Shown here piece by piece: positions 45,300 to 56,117 of a DNA stretch of 64,000 nucleotides (position 1 is its first letter; each line of letters begins with the position of its first letter). The position numbers were made by a program, and so were the translations under genes. Below the pieces are notes generated by a model. The model had not been told where the DNA came from, did not search any database, and saw only the letters and a list, made by a program, of their open reading frames with translations. This DNA comes from Thelonectria olida (Eukaryota; Ascomycota; Sordariomycetes; Hypocreales; Nectriaceae): contig JAGPYM010000003.1 of the NCBI GenBank assembly GCA_020736575.1, forward strand, positions 2,604,001 through 2,668,000. Reading direction: 5' to 3'.

Positions 45300-47393
45300 T
45301 CAAATGGCCCAGCTGCCGCGTCGTTCTCGGACGCCCCAAGCAACCGGGTCCATGTTGTCGAGGTTGGGATGCTGGCGCGCCCACTCGAAGATATAAGACC
45401 GGAGAGCCTTCCAGCGAGGGCATCGCTGCTCCCGCGGGGTGTCGTGGTCGGCTTCTACCAAATGGCCCATAGCCATTTGCTTCTCGTCATCCTTCTCTAG
45501 GTCATCAATACTAATAGCACTAATCTGAGACAGCTCTTCGTCGTATGATCTAGCCATGGCAGGATATCCCAGGGACAGGTAGTTGTACACCTGGGTGACA
45601 AAGGAATCGTCAAATTCTTGGTCAATCTTTTCGTCGAGCTCGGGGTTCCTCTCCCGCTCCAGCTTAGTCCCAGTGCCATGAAGAAAGTGGAGACCCTTGG
45701 GCTCACGGCTTCGGCCCCGAGTCTCGGCCGCTGGGGCTACGCCGTTGGTCTCGAGAAACTCGGGCTCCTCCCACATGTCGTGGTCGAAATGGTTAACGTG
45801 GGAGCTGTGTGGTTGGCCGGGAATGGCCGGCGGCTGAAGCGTGCCCAGCATTGGTGGGGCATGCAGGTCTGCCGGGACCAGAGATTCATCATTCGATTCG
45901 GATCTGTAGCAGTAGCCTCTCCAGAGACCCCTCTGTCCCGAAACGTCCCGGTACCGCTCCTCGGCATGGCGCTGGGCGAATGGGTGGTCGGGCTCGAGTT
46001 TGGTCTGCTTGGGCGACGGACACCTCCGGAAGACGAGATCCTTGCCGAGCATGGGGGGAGATACCATGGGGCGCCGCTTCTGGAACTGGGGAGTCGGTGG
46101 CTTATAACCCAGGCCTCCGAATGGACGACCAAAGGGCCCTGGGGACCGACGAAAGCTGGTGTCGGGGGGTATTTGAGAGGATTTGGCATAGGCGACATCT
46201 GCAGGCTTGACGGCGGGGGCCGAAGGGATAAAGGGCATGACGGACTCCCCAATCGGCCGGGGTGAGGGTGAGGGCGTAAAGCTCTTATCTTTTGACTGGT
46301 TGGTGACGTACGGGTCAGCCTGAATGAGTGGCATGAGGGACTCGCCAATGGGCCGGTGACCATCCGTCGAGACCTTCCTGGATGTGGTCCACATCGGATC
46401 CGGAGGAGCGGTCAAGTCCATCTTGTCCAGGTCCGAGTCTGTACGCATGACAATATCGCCGTCCTCCGATTCCGACTCGGCCTCGGGCACGGCGTCGATC
46501 TCGGTGTGCGGGAAGTCGCGGGGCATTTCCTGTTGCGGCGACTCATCCACCACCATCTCATCGTGCTCCTTGGTCATGCCCTCGGCATGCTCCTGCATGT
46601 GCTTGTGCCACCAGTTGATGGGCTGATCGGACGACGAGCGGCGGACAGGTCCAAGTCCATGGTTGCTGTGCTTGCGGGCGGGCGAGGTGCTCTCTGGGGA
46701 GTTGTCGCTTTCTGAACTCTCGCGGAAGTAAAAGTGGTCAATTCCTCCTTCGCGAGCATGGCTGTTGGGGAAGGCCAGCAAGGCCTGCTCTTGCATCTGC
46801 CGCTCAGCCTCTTTGGCAGCCAACTCTAGCAGATATCTTGTGACATTCTCATCCTCAGACTCGCGACGCATGGGTGCGGATACTCTCGCGATGGGGCTCG
46901 CATTCTCATGACGCCCTCGGGTCCTCGAGAGTTCCTGGGTTCGATCGCCTGTCCGTCCATCTTGTTTCCTCCCCCGGTGTTGTTTATTAGTGGCGGTGTA
47001 GATATTCTTTATGTACGGAGAAAAGTCGGTCTTGTCGGCAGGTTTTGTCGCTGGACCTGTATCCCCCACCCGCCTGCTTCTTCTCGACGTCTCGATCAAC
47101 TGAGGGGCAAACCGGCGGCGCGGAGGCTGAGCCTTTGGTTGCGGTTGTGGTTTGGGTTCCGGCTCATGTTGAGGGAGCAGTTCTTGAGGGCCCGGCGAGG
47201 GGGAGCGCGGGGAGGGCTCGGGGGTGAGTTCTGGTTCGGGACGCATTCGGACTTGTTGCTGCGGGCACTGGTCTTGGGGATCTTGTTGCTGGATGACACG
47301 TTTCTGCTTGCCGGTGGAACTGCGAAAAGTCTCGAAGGTGGTTTCAATTGGCACGGGGGCGAAGCGACGACGTGGTTGTTCTGGTTTGGCCAT
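45300..47393 (-). CDS. Conserved fungal protein of unknown function (697 residues)
   Basis: This is a single long frame. I start it at the ATG at 47393 (MAKPEQPRRRFAPVPIETT); the frame is open further upstream but without an ATG. The protein is mostly disordered, rich in Pro, Glu, Ser, Arg and Gln. Two sets of repeats are visible: RRRFAP followed by (V/Q)xIET at about 8-18 and 92-102, and RPIGES(L/V)MP(L/F)I twice in the middle. The last about 100 residues are the best candidate for a folded domain: FDDSFVTQVYNYLSLGYP, then PRWKALRSYIFEWARQHP, then WGVRERRGSWAI. There is no TM segment or signal peptide. I recall similar proteins across Sordariomycetes, but none with a known role. Confidence 0.78.
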   Translation of the reverse strand: MAKPEQPRRRFAPVPIETTFETFRSSTGKQKRVIQQQDPQDQCPQQQVRMRPEPELTPEPSPRSPSPGPQELLPQHEPEPKPQPQPKAQPPRRRFAPQLIETSRRSRRVGDTGPATKPADKTDFSPYIKNIYTATNKQHRGRKQDGRTGDRTQELSRTRGRHENASPIARVSAPMRRESEDENVTRYLLELAAKEAERQMQEQALLAFPNSHAREGGIDHFYFRESSESDNSPESTSPARKHSNHGLGPVRRSSSDQPINWWHKHMQEHAEGMTKEHDEMVVDESPQQEMPRDFPHTEIDAVPEAESESEDGDIVMRTDSDLDKMDLTAPPDPMWTTSRKVSTDGHRPIGESLMPLIQADPYVTNQSKDKSFTPSPSPRPIGESVMPFIPSAPAVKPADVAYAKSSQIPPDTSFRRSPGPFGRPFGGLGYKPPTPQFQKRRPMVSPPMLGKDLVFRRCPSPKQTKLEPDHPFAQRHAEERYRDVSGQRGLWRGYCYRSESNDESLVPADLHAPPMLGTLQPPAIPGQPHSSHVNHFDHDMWEEPEFLETNGVAPAAETRGRSREPKGLHFLHGTGTKLERERNPELDEKIDQEFDDSFVTQVYNYLSLGYPAMARSYDEELSQISAISIDDLEKDDEKQMAMGHLVEADHDTPREQRCPRWKALRSYIFEWARQHPNLDNMDPVAWGVRERRGSWAI

Positions 47394-50300
47394 GGCGAAG
47401 AAGGGAAGAAAAGAAGGGAGGGAAAAGGGCGGAAAGAGCGACAACGAACAACTGACGACTCTGCGGTGCTGGTCCTAGCAGACTGCTGCTGCTGCTTCTA
47501 GTTCTGGTTTGGTTCTGGGCGCTGAAGGGCAGGGGTTGGGCCAGACGTGCGGCGGCGTTGAAGGTCAGTGCTCTGAGGTGCAGGACGAATCGAATGGCTG
47601 ACAAAGAGTTAAGCGTATGTGTAGTATATGGCTGGAGGATGTGGTTTATACAACAAACAAAAAGGGCGTCTTTTTCTTGCCAACAAAGAACAAAGCGAAA
47701 GGCAGTGGATGTGGAGGGGACGAGAGGAGAAAATGAGTCAAGCCGTGGTCGAGGGGATTGACCTTTTCTTAGACGTTGAAAGATTGCATTGGGGTTGGCC
47801 TTGGTCTAGGGGTACCGTAGTTATGTGGGCGGGGCCGCGGAGGGGAGACAGCGGCGAGGTACCCCGGTGGTGCGTCCACGGTGCAATCGGTACCTGGGCG
47901 GTGTCGTCGTATCGTCTCTCCCGCTCGTCTTCAGCGGTCACAAGCGCCTCCAGGGCAGTGAGTCGCACACCCCACCAACACCAAGCAGGTTGGGATGGGA
48001 TGTACGTCTGAGGCGAAAATGATGTAGATGATCCGCACACAATCTATGACGAGGTACTTATGACGACGGTTCCTGGTACCGGCCAACGAGATGCCCGTGT
48101 CGTGTCTGGACGCCGTCTGACCGGGGGCACTCCAGCGAGGACGGGAGGTACTCTACTTGTCTATCTGCAGTTCGTTTCAAGGTTTGACGCAGCGGAATCA
48201 GGGCAAGCCAGCATGCCGGTGAGGTTTCGCTTGCAGCTTGTGGTGTGCTGAGCACTGCAAACCGTTTCCTGTGACGTGCCCGCATGCGTTGGAACATCGA
48301 CACCGCGTCACCCGGACGCTATAACCCGGCCGGGCAACATGAGGAGACCGAGAGGCACCTAGGCTATCGGCCCAATTGGAGTCTGGGCATTCTGGGCATC
48401 CAAGGCTCAGATACCTGCTTCGTACGATGGACGTTGAGGCTGAGATGGAGGCACAATGCTGAGCACGAGGTGCAAACAGACCAAAGGGATTGGGTATGTA
48501 TGCTGAATACCGTGCCTTGACGGGCCCTAGACAGGCCGCTCCAGGCGGACGAACAGTCTACTGTGCGCTAACCTAGTCCCTGGGGCTGGAACTCGTTCCC
48601 CGGACGCAGTGCAAAGGTGAGAGCGACGAGAGGCGGTGGGTTGTCGCTGGCCTCGCCGCAAAGCAGACGGAGACCCCTCTGTGGAGTGGTCATTAACATG
48701 GGGGCTGGATGAGCTGTGTGCTCTCAACGCATCTCACACTGTCCTTTCTTCCGCGTCGGTAGCGAATGGAGAGGTTGCGATGCGGACTGCACAGTGACAC
48801 GTACTCGTCGATATGCCCCCGTGGGAGGTTTGATTGTCCAAGTTCCGGGGTTTGGTCCAGGACTGTAAACGGAGCATCCTCAGCGACTTGAGCCAGCACG
48901 AGGTTGTCTCAAGCTTCCCCAGAGTCCCAACCCATTCCAAGCCATCTCAGGGGAAGCGAGAGTGGAACGGAGGAACCTGGGGAATAGTCAAATTGCCATC
49001 TCATCGAGCTCATCTCGTTGCCAGGACTGCACCAACCTATTGACGACCAAAACACCAACGACGACAACCCACGAGAAGAGTTTGCGAGGGAAGCCTCGCA
49101 CAACTCGGGTCAAGTCCTCCCGCAACCTGCCTCTACCCACCCGGCTCCCCCTCCCGCGGCGTCCGGTCTGCTAGTCCCGCTGCTCCCTTCTGCTTCTAGG
49201 GTGTTCCCGCCGTGATGTTCCTGCAGCCCCGCTCACCGACACTTTTCGTTTCGAAGCCAAGGCGTGGTACTGTACGATGTAGTCGACGAAATAACTAACT
49301 AGGCTGTGGTGATTGTGGAACTCTCGGGGTTGACGAGCTGCGATTTCTGTCGCCTCCTCCCTAGAAGAATCGGCCGAGAAGTGGCCTGCGGCTTACTCCT
49401 TATAGCTGTGTCTTGTGTCTTGACCGGCATTGACCAGTCATGATTGTGGCGATATCATCATATGCCCGTTGCGCGCGCAAATCCTCATGAACCATCCAAA
49501 CTACCGACTCTTATCATCCTTGGCCGCATCACACTCCCTCTTGCCTCTTGGAACAGGATCCGCAAGGGTGTTGATGGATGCGCGCTGCAACCTTCAGAAC
49601 CCTCGGAGGGTGGCCTCGAAAATCGGCTGTCTCGTGTTACACAGCGCGAGGAATGTTGGGTTGGGGGTCGAATCTTGAAGCCGTTCCCGGCGGGACAATG
49701 CCCAAGTCGCAATCCAGTCTCCCAAACCTCTTACACACCGACTTGATATCGACGGGGGTTTCCCCCAAGAGGCCATCGTAATCGATACTCTTACACATCA
49801 CATAGGAACAAGACTTTCACGTGTGGAACTCCCCCACGCCTTCGACCCCTCGCTTCCAAACATAAGCAGGTCGGTATCATACATACATTCCTCTCCCGCA
49901 CTGCATCCCGCATCCATGATACCGCAGTATCCGCCGCATATTCACTGCCGTTGCCGGCACGTCTGTCTGGCCAAGAGAGAGGATGAGCGGTGCAGACTCG
50001 TATGCCCAACCAATCGTTGACAGCAATTCTGGTCTTGTGCTGAGGCACACGACACAACAGGATGAGCTCCCAACATGCGGGTGCGCCCCAACCACCCAAC
50101 GCTACGCATGCGACATGCAGCGCAGGAACATGGCAACGGAAGTATCGTCTCGTCCATGACATCCGAGCCTCTCTGTCCTTCGCGCACATCCCGCGCTTCC
50201 CATGATTTCCCACGCGCGCGGACTTCCACCCTCCACGGCCCTGTTTCCTCCCCCCACACACACTTCACACCGCATCTGCCATTAGGCCTCCCCCCTGCAT

Positions 50301-52396
50301 CCGCCGCCCCTCAACTGGCACACTGTCCGCTCTCCTGTTTAGAATGCCTGCAACTCCGGTCTAGGTGCCGAGCCGGGTGCGTCGAATCCCAGATGTCGCA
50401 TCTCCTAAGGGCAGGCTCTAATCAAGACGGTAACTCTGCGGCTCTGCGACCTTGGCCGCCCTTGCACCGGTCCAACAACCACTTCCAGGTCTCTGAGGCC
50501 ATATGAGGCCCTTCTCTCCTGACTCTGTTAACGGTCCTTTGATAAACCTTCAGCTTGTCATCTGTCGAATGGCAAACGCCTTTCTGACTCGTGCCTCTCA
50601 CAACGTCGGGTGATATTTGCACCCCCAGCCTCGCTCACCTTATGCTCCTCCTCGTGTTTTTTCTCTTCTTCCTTCTTCTTCAACACTCTATCCTGCACGA
50701 ATACTTTGCACACGTGGGTCTTGTTCCCTGCGCCTTCAGCAGGGGGCAATGTCTCTCGGTCGATGTCTCCAGATGCGCTGCCCAAGCATACCAAATTACA
50801 TGGCACCATTCCCCCTGCTGATGGATGGATGGTGTGCTCTCATCGCACGTCGCACTTTGCACACCGCTCAGTTCAGTTGCTGCCGAGCGACCAGATGAGA
50901 CTGTCTTACCTGGAGAATTCCAAATGTCCTGCTAACGTAAGGGGCAGCCCGTTCCAGCTCCAGATGCCAATGCCGTAACGGCCTTCAAGTTGTCAAGTTT
51001 TGCAGAGGGACGGATCTGGCTGGAAGTCCAGACCTGGAGGTGCTTTGTACAACCTAGGGACCACGGCAACAGTCCAACTGTCTCGGAGGTGAGTTACTGC
51101 GGCATCTCGCCTCAACGAAGGAGATGTCTTACAATCCACACTTTCAACCCCAACCTCCATCACTTGAAGACGATCATCCCCGCGTCCAGAGTCCCCACTC
51201 GCCATGTGCCACTCTTCCGCTGGACGTGTGGGGAAGTTGAAGAAATTTTGCAGTTTTGACGTCCGAGTCTTCCTAAGCGCGGTGTTGGTCTTACTCCTCG
51301 CCACTGCAGGTGGAATTGACAAGTAGCAAGACGGGAATATCGCGAGGGTCGATAGTGCTGGACACCCTGGGTCGGCAAACAAATGTAACGTAGGGCGGAG
51401 GTCGCCGGTATTCTCCTGTTCGGATGAAGAACGGTCTGTGTGAGCATGCAGATGTGAGCTTGGAAAGCGGAGAATCCATATAGATCTGAGAGACTCCTTG
51501 TCGTCCCGAGTATGCATACTTACCGCCACTTGTAACGTCGTTGCCGCTTGCTACGTAGTGTCTATTTCGTATTCCTTGTGGGTAGTCGGGACATTATTTG
51601 GTTAAGGGATCGGACATGATACGGCGTTGAGCCTTGCTGTCAGTGTTCGCTTGATTGGATTGCGTCGATGTGGTCGATGTGGCCTAGAGTCTATGAGCGC
51701 TGAGCTATGATCATTTTGTTGCTTCCTTAGGATACGCAGTTGTGTTCAGGCTGTCCGAGATTGATGATCATGACTGTCAGTCGAGGAGGAGTAGTTGTTG
51801 TTGAGAGGCAATGAGGGAGTGCCGAAGGTGTAGAGTAGAATAGGCAGGTACATCACAGCAATCACATTCAACAGCTCAGCATTTCGGATGAGAAGTTTAT
51901 CGACAATGTCTCACCGACGAAACTCATGCCATACAGTCAGCAAGCCAGAGAGTTGTGGTCAATGCAATGCACGGCTTGGTTGCAAGTTTACTCGACAGTC
52001 AGTTTCATCCAGGGTAGGTAGGCAAGAGCGTAACTCGCCTTCGTCTCATAAAGACCGATAGGCCGTGTTTTGCAATAGGAACGTACGCGTAGAAAATTAT
52101 TGATGTGTAGTGATTACAGACTACCCGAGGCGAGTTTCAGTAGTCTTCTACCCTTTGGTTGCAGGTAGAGATCAAACAAAAGGGGAAACAAACGACGCTG
52201 CGACCACCGAGTAGGAGACTTCTGGAAGGACTCAACTCTGGCCGTCTCAACAACAGTTTTGTCCAAGCAACAGTTTCGAATTGAATGGCCAAGGGACGAG
52301 CGCCTGCTCAAGGCCAGACAGGTCCCTCGTCTTCCGAAGCCCAAAACAGGACAGCAGTAGGCAAAAACGGCAAAAAGCAACACTTGAATATATAGG
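47394..52396. other. Gene-free 5-kb tract
   Basis: No gene can be supported between the 697-residue protein and the tRNA. Frames up to about 180 codons (minus, 50993-51529) lack coherent composition and domains, and frames on both strands overlap. The first few hundred bases are the leader and promoter of the minus-strand gene. I saw no simple repeat or RNA gene here. Confidence 0.5.
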
Positions 52397-52400
52397 AAAA

Positions 52401-52497
52401 GCCCAATGCGGGGGTCGAACCCGCAGCCTTGAGATGTTTGAATTCAGAGTTGTGTACTCGTAAGAGTCTCACGCTCTACCGATTGAGCTAACCGGGC
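52401..52497 (-). tRNA. tRNA-Lys(CTT) with a 25-nt intron
   Basis: On the minus strand the gene starts GCCCGGTTAGC. The acceptor stem pairs GCCCGGT with ATTGGGC (two G-U pairs). The D arm is TAGCTCAATCGGTAGAGC and the T arm GCGGGTTCGACCCCCGC. The anticodon stem TGAGA/TCTCA encloses loop CTCTTAA, anticodon CTT, reading AAG. A 25-nt intron, CGAGTACACAACTC..CAAAC, interrupts the loop after the base 3' of the anticodon, the standard place for nuclear tRNA introns. A run of four T (52400-52397) follows the gene and serves as pol III terminator. Confidence 0.93.
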
Positions 52498-54091
52498 GTC
52501 AATCTATGGTGTTGTGTTTTGATTGAGAGTCGGCGGGTGGGAATGACTTCAAAAACCCGGCTGTGGCCCTGCCCCACTCCCAGCCCTACATGCACAACTC
52601 TCCGAACCAACCACCCACCAACAACCAACAGCACCTTGGGCCTTCCCAGGACCAGATGTTTGGGCTCGTTCTGTTTTGGCCAAGGCTAGGAGCTGCCCTT
52701 GGGCCCTCTCTTGGCAGGGGGCTTACCTACAATTCGCATCACCGCTGAATCTGGGCAACCTGAATCTGTTTCGAAGTGGTGACCAACCGAAATTGAGTCG
52801 TTTCGAAACAAAGAGCGAGCCAAGAGAAGCATGTCCTCATATCATCCGAGCTCCAGGTCAAATCTTGCTCGGCCACATAATATACATTACCTCACCGACA
52901 GATTCACGCAGCAGGACAAGGAAACCCCCTTCACGACTGCGGAGCGGTTCATTTCAGCTGGCATTGAGCTTTATACGAGTCGTCTGCATGCCAGCTCATG
53001 AATAGAGTGACGGAGTAACACCTCCATGAGCTCGATGCTATTCCCACCAATGATGACAATATAATTGAGGCCACCGACCCGAAGCCAACCTGTGCAATGG
53101 CATTGCAGACGTCGAGTGCTCGGAAGCACACGGGCATTTAATATACAACTGGCTTCCGGTGTCTATTCGCACAGAGGCATGGTTCACGGACGGCCGGCGC
53201 TTGCGGAACCCGCGCACGGCATCCCGGGGGACATAAGCGTGAATTGGCGCGGAAATAGTCATCCACGGAGGCGTGCGCCAGGATGGAAGGGGAAAGTATA
53301 CGCGGTCAGGCGAAGATCAGTAGGCTACGGATACACGATTACTTCTAACAAAAGCAAAGTCTAACTTATGTAAACATACAGCAGGTGACTCATTGTTGGT
53401 GAAGAGAATTGTGATTGTGATTGAAGGAAGACCTTGGCAAATAGAAAGTCGACGTTGGCGAGTGGGTTTGAAAAGTCTGATGACTGGGAGAAGAGCTGAG
53501 ACTGAACCACACGATTTGGGCGTCATCCTACATGCAAGGTACGAAGACGAAGACGAAGCATTGAGTGGTGATACGAAGTACTTGGGTTATTACCGAGAAT
53601 TCTACTGCAAATTTTTTCAAGAGTCTGAACTGAACTTGAAGCCGAAGCATGACGACGCTGGCAGTAGATAGAGTATCTGTGCTCCTCTATGACGACCAAA
53701 CCAACGCCCCGATTAGAAATGCAACCGGCTTTATCAGATCTTCCCCACAGGACTAAGCCAGTTTTCCAACTATCTGGATACAAGACTCCAAATCTCGGGC
53801 GTCCATCTCGGAAAACCCATCACTTTTGTAAGCGCCCAGATGCCACTATCCCTGATGGAGAGTCACCGACTTTCTCCCAAACCCACCCCACCACCACCAT
53901 GACCGTGGCCTCACAGGCCTTCTGGGAAGCCAAGGCGCAAGATTGTCACAAGGGCCTTGTCGACAAGTCTCCCGGCATTGCCTCCGGGCCCTGGCAGCTG
54001 TCATGGTACATAGGGCTCGTCATTCCCCGCTGCTCTGGTCCCGGGAGTTGAGAGCTGGTTCCAAGATTCAATGAGTTTGTCTTGACTGAAA
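52498..54091. other. Gene-free stretch upstream of the drug exporter
   Basis: No supportable gene. A 93-codon plus frame at 53393-53671 is acidic near its end (YEDEDEALSGD) but has no ATG context or domain. The promoter of the exporter should lie in the last few hundred bases. Confidence 0.5.
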
Positions 54092-55770
54092 ATGCAACTC
54101 CCTGTCGATGAAGAACGCGCCCCCGGCGTCGGAACCGATGGCCTGGTTGACGTTGAGAAACTCGGCCGCCAGAGACCAGACATCTTCCCCTCGCTGTGGG
54201 CCGAGTTTGGCTTTGGCATTGCCCTGCTGGGCTCTATGCTGCTCTCGGTAAGTTGAAAGCAAGGCTGAAGCACTATGCGAAAACAGTCGGGAACGTGAAC
54301 CAACGCAAGCTTGTGCAGGAATTCTTTATCAGCGGCTTCCACATCATCCTACCTCCGCTCGTCTCGGAACTCGACATCCCTGCCGCCTCGCAGACGTGGC
54401 CGTCCAGCGTCTTCTCTCTCATCACCGGCGCCTTTCTTCTGCCCATGGGCCGGGTCGGCGACAAGTACGGCGGGTACCTTTTGTTCAACGCCGGCCTGCT
54501 GTGGTTCCTCGTCTGGTGTCTCGTCGCCGGCTTCAGCAAGAACTACATGATGCTCATCATGTGCCGTGCCCTGCAGGGCCTAGGTCCCGCCGCATATCTC
54601 CCCGGCGGCGTCATGCTCCTGGGTAAAATCTACCGACCGGGCCCGCGCAAGAACCTCATATTTGGTCTCTACGGGGCGTTTGCGCCACTGGGCTTCTATC
54701 TGGGTATCCTCGTGGGCGGAATATCGGCCCAGCTGTTGAGCTGGCGATGGTACTTTTGGGTCGGTGCCATCATCCTGGGCTTCATTTGCGTCCTGTCTCT
54801 GCTTGTCATTCCCTTCGACTTCCGTGATAGACGCCATGCTGTCGACATGGACTGGTGGGGAGTTGCGACTGTCGTCCCGGGGCTGCTGCTCGTCGTGTAT
54901 GCCATCACGGATAGTTCGCATGCGCCTCACGGCTGGCGAACCCCCTACATCGTTGTGACATTGATCCTTGGCGTCTTCTTCCTTGTCGGGGCCTGGTTTG
55001 TCGAGACTCGAGTTTCAAAGAATCCCTTGCTGCCGGCAGATCTGTTTGCACCCAAGTACATGAAACGGCTCATGTTGGCCCTGTTCTTGGGCTACGGCGT
55101 GTTTGGTCTGTTTCTGTTTTATTCAAGCTTTTACATCGAGCAAGTGCTGGGTCAGTCGCCTATGACAACTGCCGTCTGGTACACGCCGCTCTGTGCTGGT
55201 GGGCTCCTCCTCGGCACTATCGGAGGACTCACGTTACACTTGCTTCCCGGACGACTGTTGTTGGTCATATCGGCCGTGGCCAACCTGTTGTGTGGGCTGC
55301 TGTTCGCCATCATGCCAGAGGACCCCAGTTACTGGGCTTACGTGTTCCCGTCCATGCTGTGCGCGACCATGGGCATTGACATCACTTACACTGTGAGCAA
55401 CGTCTTCATCACTAACAACTTGCCGAACCACCTGCAGGGACTGGCAGGGGCCATGATCAACAGTTTGCTGTTCCTGGGCATCAGCTTCTGCCTGGGCGTC
55501 GCCGACATTGCCGTCGGACAGACCAGTCACCTTGGCCAGAGAAAGAGTTACAAGGTAGCGTTCTGGTTGGCTGTGGGCGTGGCAGCAATCCCGATAATCC
55601 TCCTGCCCTTCCTCCGGATAGGAATGGCCAAGAGCGACTTGACGGTGGAAGAGCGGCAACGACTCGAGGAGGAGGAAGCTCAGGTGCAGCGGACGGAAGA
55701 GGCGGAACGACAGGAGGAACGGGACGAGGAGAAGCGGGACGAAGAGCAGCGGGACGAGGAAAAACTTTGA
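54092..55770 (+). CDS. MFS drug:H+ antiporter, DHA2 family
   Basis: This is a plasma-membrane proton antiporter that exports drugs or toxic metabolites; relatives include yeast Atr1-type proteins. Two exons, 54092-54247 and 54319-55770 (71-bp intron), give 535 residues. The first exon provides the cytosolic start and TM1 (LWAEFGFGIALLGSMLLS); without it the protein would lack its N-terminus. MFS motif A is seen as PMGRVGDKYGG after TM2, and the antiporter motif C region around GAFAPLGFYLGILVGG. About 12-14 TM segments are visible up to PIILLPFLRIG. The last 45 residues are highly charged, with three copies of RDEE(K/Q) encoded by a 15-bp tandem repeat. The nearest genes give no hint of the substrate. 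Confidence 0.9.
55721..55767 (+). repeat. 15-bp coding tandem repeat at the exporter C-terminus
   Basis: Three imperfect copies of a unit reading CGGGACGARGAGMAG encode RDEEK, RDEEQ and RDEEK. The unit is in frame with the exporter, so copy number can change without breaking the gene. Confidence 0.7.
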
Positions 55771-56059
55771 ACTGACACTGACAGATTGAAACACGGCAGT
55801 TGGTTATTTGGGAGGGAGCGCATCTGCATTTACATGGACAAGGAGCAAGGGTTAGAGGGATTTGCGTGATGTTTTGGCGCCCAGAGATGGAAATAGAATG
55901 AAAATTTAATCAATGTACAACATGAGCATGCGCTGGAATGCATGCACTTTACGGGGATTCTCTTCTCCTTGATACCTCGCACTTGCAATCGCAGATTTGA
56001 AGGGGCGTTTCGTGAAATCGTTGAGGTTACGGGGTTACATCGTTCGGCAGTGCACGTCC

Positions 56060-56117
56060 CTGAGATGATCCCTGGAGAGATGGTCCCTGAGAATGAGATG
56101 GTCCCTGAGATGGAAGA
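56060..56117. repeat. Imperfect short tandem repeat (GAGATGGTCCCTGA)
   Basis: Four related copies of a unit of 14-21 bp follow each other: GAGATGATCCCTG, GAGATGGTCCCTGA, GAGATGGTCCCTGA, then GAGATGGAAGAC. One frame reads EMIPGEMVPENEMVPEMED, inside a frame with no further coding evidence. It lies in otherwise plain intergenic DNA. Confidence 0.6.

Noticed and set aside
50993..51529. 178-codon minus frame
   Set aside because: No domain or coherent composition; overlaps plus-strand frames of similar quality.
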